Source: Oscillospiraceae bacterium (GTDB lineage Bacteria > Bacillota > Clostridia > Oscillospirales > Ruminococcaceae). Taken from it: DNA of 6,143 bases. The notes under the pieces are model-generated. The model was not told the origin of the DNA. It did no database searches and worked only from the letters and a program-made list of their open reading frames with translations. This document shows, piece by piece, positions 4,494-6,143 of this stretch; the stretch's first letter is position 1, and each line of letters begins with the position of its first letter. Made by a program: the position numbers and the translations under genes. The stretch covers positions 1-6,143 of the forward strand of contig JAFUWP010000120.1 of NCBI GenBank assembly GCA_017483405.1, read 5' to 3'.

Positions 4494-5828
4494 ATGGGAA
4501 ATACTGTTGATACCAAAGAAGTTGTCACTGCGATTGCCTATCTAATAGGTGTCCGCAAACATATTATAGAACAGCACTACAGACCTGAATGCGGTGAAGT
4601 TCTGGATAAGCTCTATCAAAGCAAAGAAGCTACCGTGATTCGCTATCTCTGCAAACTGCGCACGGCACTGCTCCAGAAATTCAAGAAAACAGATGAAGCA
4701 ATGCTTTATAACCTGAAAAATCTGAATTCTCTGGAATGGTTCGACCAAGAAAATATCAAACAGCTTGAAAAATGGGATTTTCAGATTATCCGTGCGAATT
4801 ATCGTTCTGAAAAATATATGCAGGATTTCACGAAACTCATCAATGAAAATATCGACAAATGCATGAATTTATTTCATGGATGGATAAACTGGGATTACAT
4901 ACGGGATTTATTCTTTATTCCCAAATACAGCACCAGCAATATTCTGCGCGAAGAATTCAATAAATATATGGCAAATATTGATTTTTATCCGTTTCAGCTT
5001 TATATCCACTGGAAACCGGCAGACCTCAATAACATTCTCTCATCCGACCGCAAATTCCTGAAAGTCATCTATTCCCAGCATAATGATACTTTCACCGATT
5101 TCACAAAATATAAGGATGCCGATGATGAAACTAAAAATAATATTTATCAGTTCATACAAAACAGCGAAAAGACTGCCATCGCCGTAGACTGCGAAAATTC
5201 GGATGTATTCAAATTATACAGCGTTCTGAAAAGTCTGAATCAGGACGAACTCGCAAGAATCGAAAAAATCACCCTTTATGATGACAGCAATACCACCAGC
5301 GGCTGGGACTGGCTTTCCCGTTTTATCAGCATCCCTACGGAACATATTGAAGTCGAGAGAGTCACTGACCGGAAATCCCTCGTAGACATCAAAATGACCG
5401 CCAGTGTCTGTAAAGATTATTACGAATCCGGTGTAACTTCTTTTATCATCGTTTCCAGCGATTCCGATTTCTGGGGACTGATTTCCTCCCTTCCGAATGT
5501 CAAGTTCCTTGTCATGTACGAATACGAAAAATGCGGAACAGCCATTAAAAACGCACTCTCCGAACATGGCATCTATCACTGCGCGATTGATGACTTCTGT
5601 ACTTCCGGAACAGACGAAATCAAAAAAGCAGTTCTCTTTGAAGAACTGGAACGGCATTTTCCCTCCCTCTACGGTACGAATGCGATGGAACTCACAAAGG
5701 CTCTGTATGAAAATACCAAAATCAAGGCTTCTGAAAAAGAAATAGAAAATTTCTGTACCAAATTTGTCAAAACACTCCGGCTGAAAGTCAATGCAGAAGG
5801 TAACTTCATCATAGAAATTCAAACATAA
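4494..5828 (+). CDS. NYN-domain (PIN-like fold) protein with unrecognised N-terminal half
   Basis: A 444-residue soluble protein with no signal peptide or membrane segment. The part I recognise is residues about 226-370, an NYN domain, a PIN-like nuclease fold. It has AIAVDCENSD (228-237) after the first strand, LYDDSN (261-266), DIKMT (298-302) and the hallmark IIVSSDSDFWGLI (318-330). D232, D298, D323 and D325 form the expected acidic metal-binding cluster, so an RNase is plausible. Residues 1-225 are rich in charged and aromatic residues and look mostly helical; I do not recognise the family. Residues about 374-444 may be a small winged-helix-like domain, a weak guess. It shares a transcript with the kinase and is followed by a strong terminator. 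Function and substrate are unknown; a role in RNA processing or as a non-catalytic RNA binder are both open. Confidence 0.85.
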   Translation: MGNTVDTKEVVTAIAYLIGVRKHIIEQHYRPECGEVLDKLYQSKEATVIRYLCKLRTALLQKFKKTDEAMLYNLKNLNSLEWFDQENIKQLEKWDFQIIRANYRSEKYMQDFTKLINENIDKCMNLFHGWINWDYIRDLFFIPKYSTSNILREEFNKYMANIDFYPFQLYIHWKPADLNNILSSDRKFLKVIYSQHNDTFTDFTKYKDADDETKNNIYQFIQNSEKTAIAVDCENSDVFKLYSVLKSLNQDELARIEKITLYDDSNTTSGWDWLSRFISIPTEHIEVERVTDRKSLVDIKMTASVCKDYYESGVTSFIIVSSDSDFWGLISSLPNVKFLVMYEYEKCGTAIKNALSEHGIYHCAIDDFCTSGTDEIKKAVLFEELERHFPSLYGTNAMELTKALYENTKIKASEKEIENFCTKFVKTLRLKVNAEGNFIIEIQT

Positions 5829-5858
5829 AAAAAGAGCGTTCACAAGACGCTCTTTTTT
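5827..5858. terminator. Bidirectional intrinsic terminator
   Basis: Core arms GAGCGT (5834-5839) and ACGCTC (5847-5852) around a 7-base loop are flanked by seven A residues (5827-5833) and six T residues (5853-5858), which extend the stem to about 12 bp. It begins within the NYN stop codon and ends 12 bases before the stop of the converging sirtuin gene. The A and T flanks let it work for both transcripts. Confidence 0.93.
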
Positions 5859-5870
5859 ATCCCCATCCGT

Positions 5871-6143
5871 TCAGTAAAGCGCGGAAAATACTTCCCCAAT
5901 CTTATCATGAATACATAATTCCGCCATGCTGTCCGCCGGTGTCGCATCCCGATTGATGATAATCAAATGCTTTCCGTGGAAATATCGCAGAAATCCAGCC
6001 GCCGGATACACATTCAGCGAAGTGCCTCCTACTATCAGAACATCCGCTTTCCGGATGGCATCCACCGCCTTTTCTACTATCTGATTGTCAAGCCCTTCTT
6101 CATACAGAACCACATCCGGCTTGATAATCCCGCCGCAGTCACA
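5871..6143 (-). CDS. Sirtuin (NAD-dependent protein deacylase), C-terminal part, cut by window edge
   Basis: The reading frame stays open to the right edge; 90 residues and the TGA stop are visible. The first 150 or so residues, including the catalytic His and the first zinc cysteines, would lie beyond 6143. Sirtuins remove acyl groups from protein lysines using NAD in the cytoplasm. Seen here are CDCGGIIKPDVVLYEEGLD (first 19 residues), which holds the second zinc-binding cysteine pair and the substrate-strand PDVV motif, then VGGTSLNVYPAAGF (about 43-56), the NAD ribose/phosphate loop, and IIINRDATPAD (about 65-75), the adenine-binding IN motif. The cysteines are one residue apart (C-x-C) rather than the commoner C-x-x-C. 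A GTG at 6113 could be taken as a start, but the continuous homology upstream shows it is internal. Neighbouring genes give no hint of its targets. Confidence 0.93.
   Translation of the reverse strand, partial: CDCGGIIKPDVVLYEEGLDNQIVEKAVDAIRKADVLIVGGTSLNVYPAAGFLRYFHGKHLIIINRDATPADSMAELCIHDKIGEVFSALY

Noticed and set aside
5214..5843. 209-residue open frame on the minus strand
   Set aside because: It is antisense to the NYN domain and would cross the bidirectional terminator; the plus-strand protein has clear active-site motifs.
4494..6143. NYN nuclease and sirtuin as a two-gene anti-phage defence system
   Set aside because: The genes converge on a shared terminator, so they are not an operon, and the sirtuin fragment looks like an ordinary protein deacylase with standard NAD and zinc motifs rather than a defence-type SIR2.

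Overview
The window looks like a chromosomal segment from a Gram-positive anaerobe of the Ruminococcus / Oscillospiraceae kind. The reasons are a secreted pectate lyase with a threonine-rich linker and a C-terminal type I dockerin (a cellulosome-style plant-wall enzyme), a small acid-soluble spore protein of the alpha/beta type, strong AGGAGG-like ribosome binding sites and TATAAT promoters. The species cannot be fixed from the sequence alone.

Layout from left to right. Positions 1-126 hold no gene that I can support, but contain a perfect 15-bp inverted repeat (29-66) downstream of the first gene. Positions 127-2970 (minus strand) encode a 947-residue modular enzyme: signal peptide, family PL9-like right-handed beta-helix with a complete-looking calcium and lysine active site, two ricin-type beta-trefoil (CBM13-like) domains, a Thr-rich linker with a run of 21 threonines and three identical 21-bp DNA repeats, and a dockerin. 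Its promoter (3015-3043) has a perfect operator-like palindrome just downstream (2990-3006). Positions 3183-3362 (minus) encode a 59-residue alpha/beta-type SASP, with its own terminator (3120-3154), ribosome binding site and candidate promoter.

On the plus strand a divergent sigma-A-type promoter (3501-3529) drives a two-gene unit: a PfkB-family 1-phosphofructokinase (3562-4473) and, 20 bases later, a 444-residue NYN-domain (PIN-like nuclease fold) protein with an unrecognised N-terminal half (4494-5828). A hairpin flanked by A and T runs (5827-5858) ends this unit and probably also the converging gene. The last gene (5871-6143, minus) is the C-terminal 90 residues of a sirtuin, cut by the window edge.

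Functionally the window is mostly ordinary: extracellular pectin degradation, spore DNA protection, fructose-1-phosphate phosphorylation and NAD-dependent deacylation are separate units. The parts least explained by known biology are the NYN protein with its novel N-terminal region and its coupling to a sugar-phosphate kinase, the palindrome at the lyase transcription start, and the regular cysteine positions in the beta-helix. I did not find convincing evidence of a previously undescribed multi-gene system.
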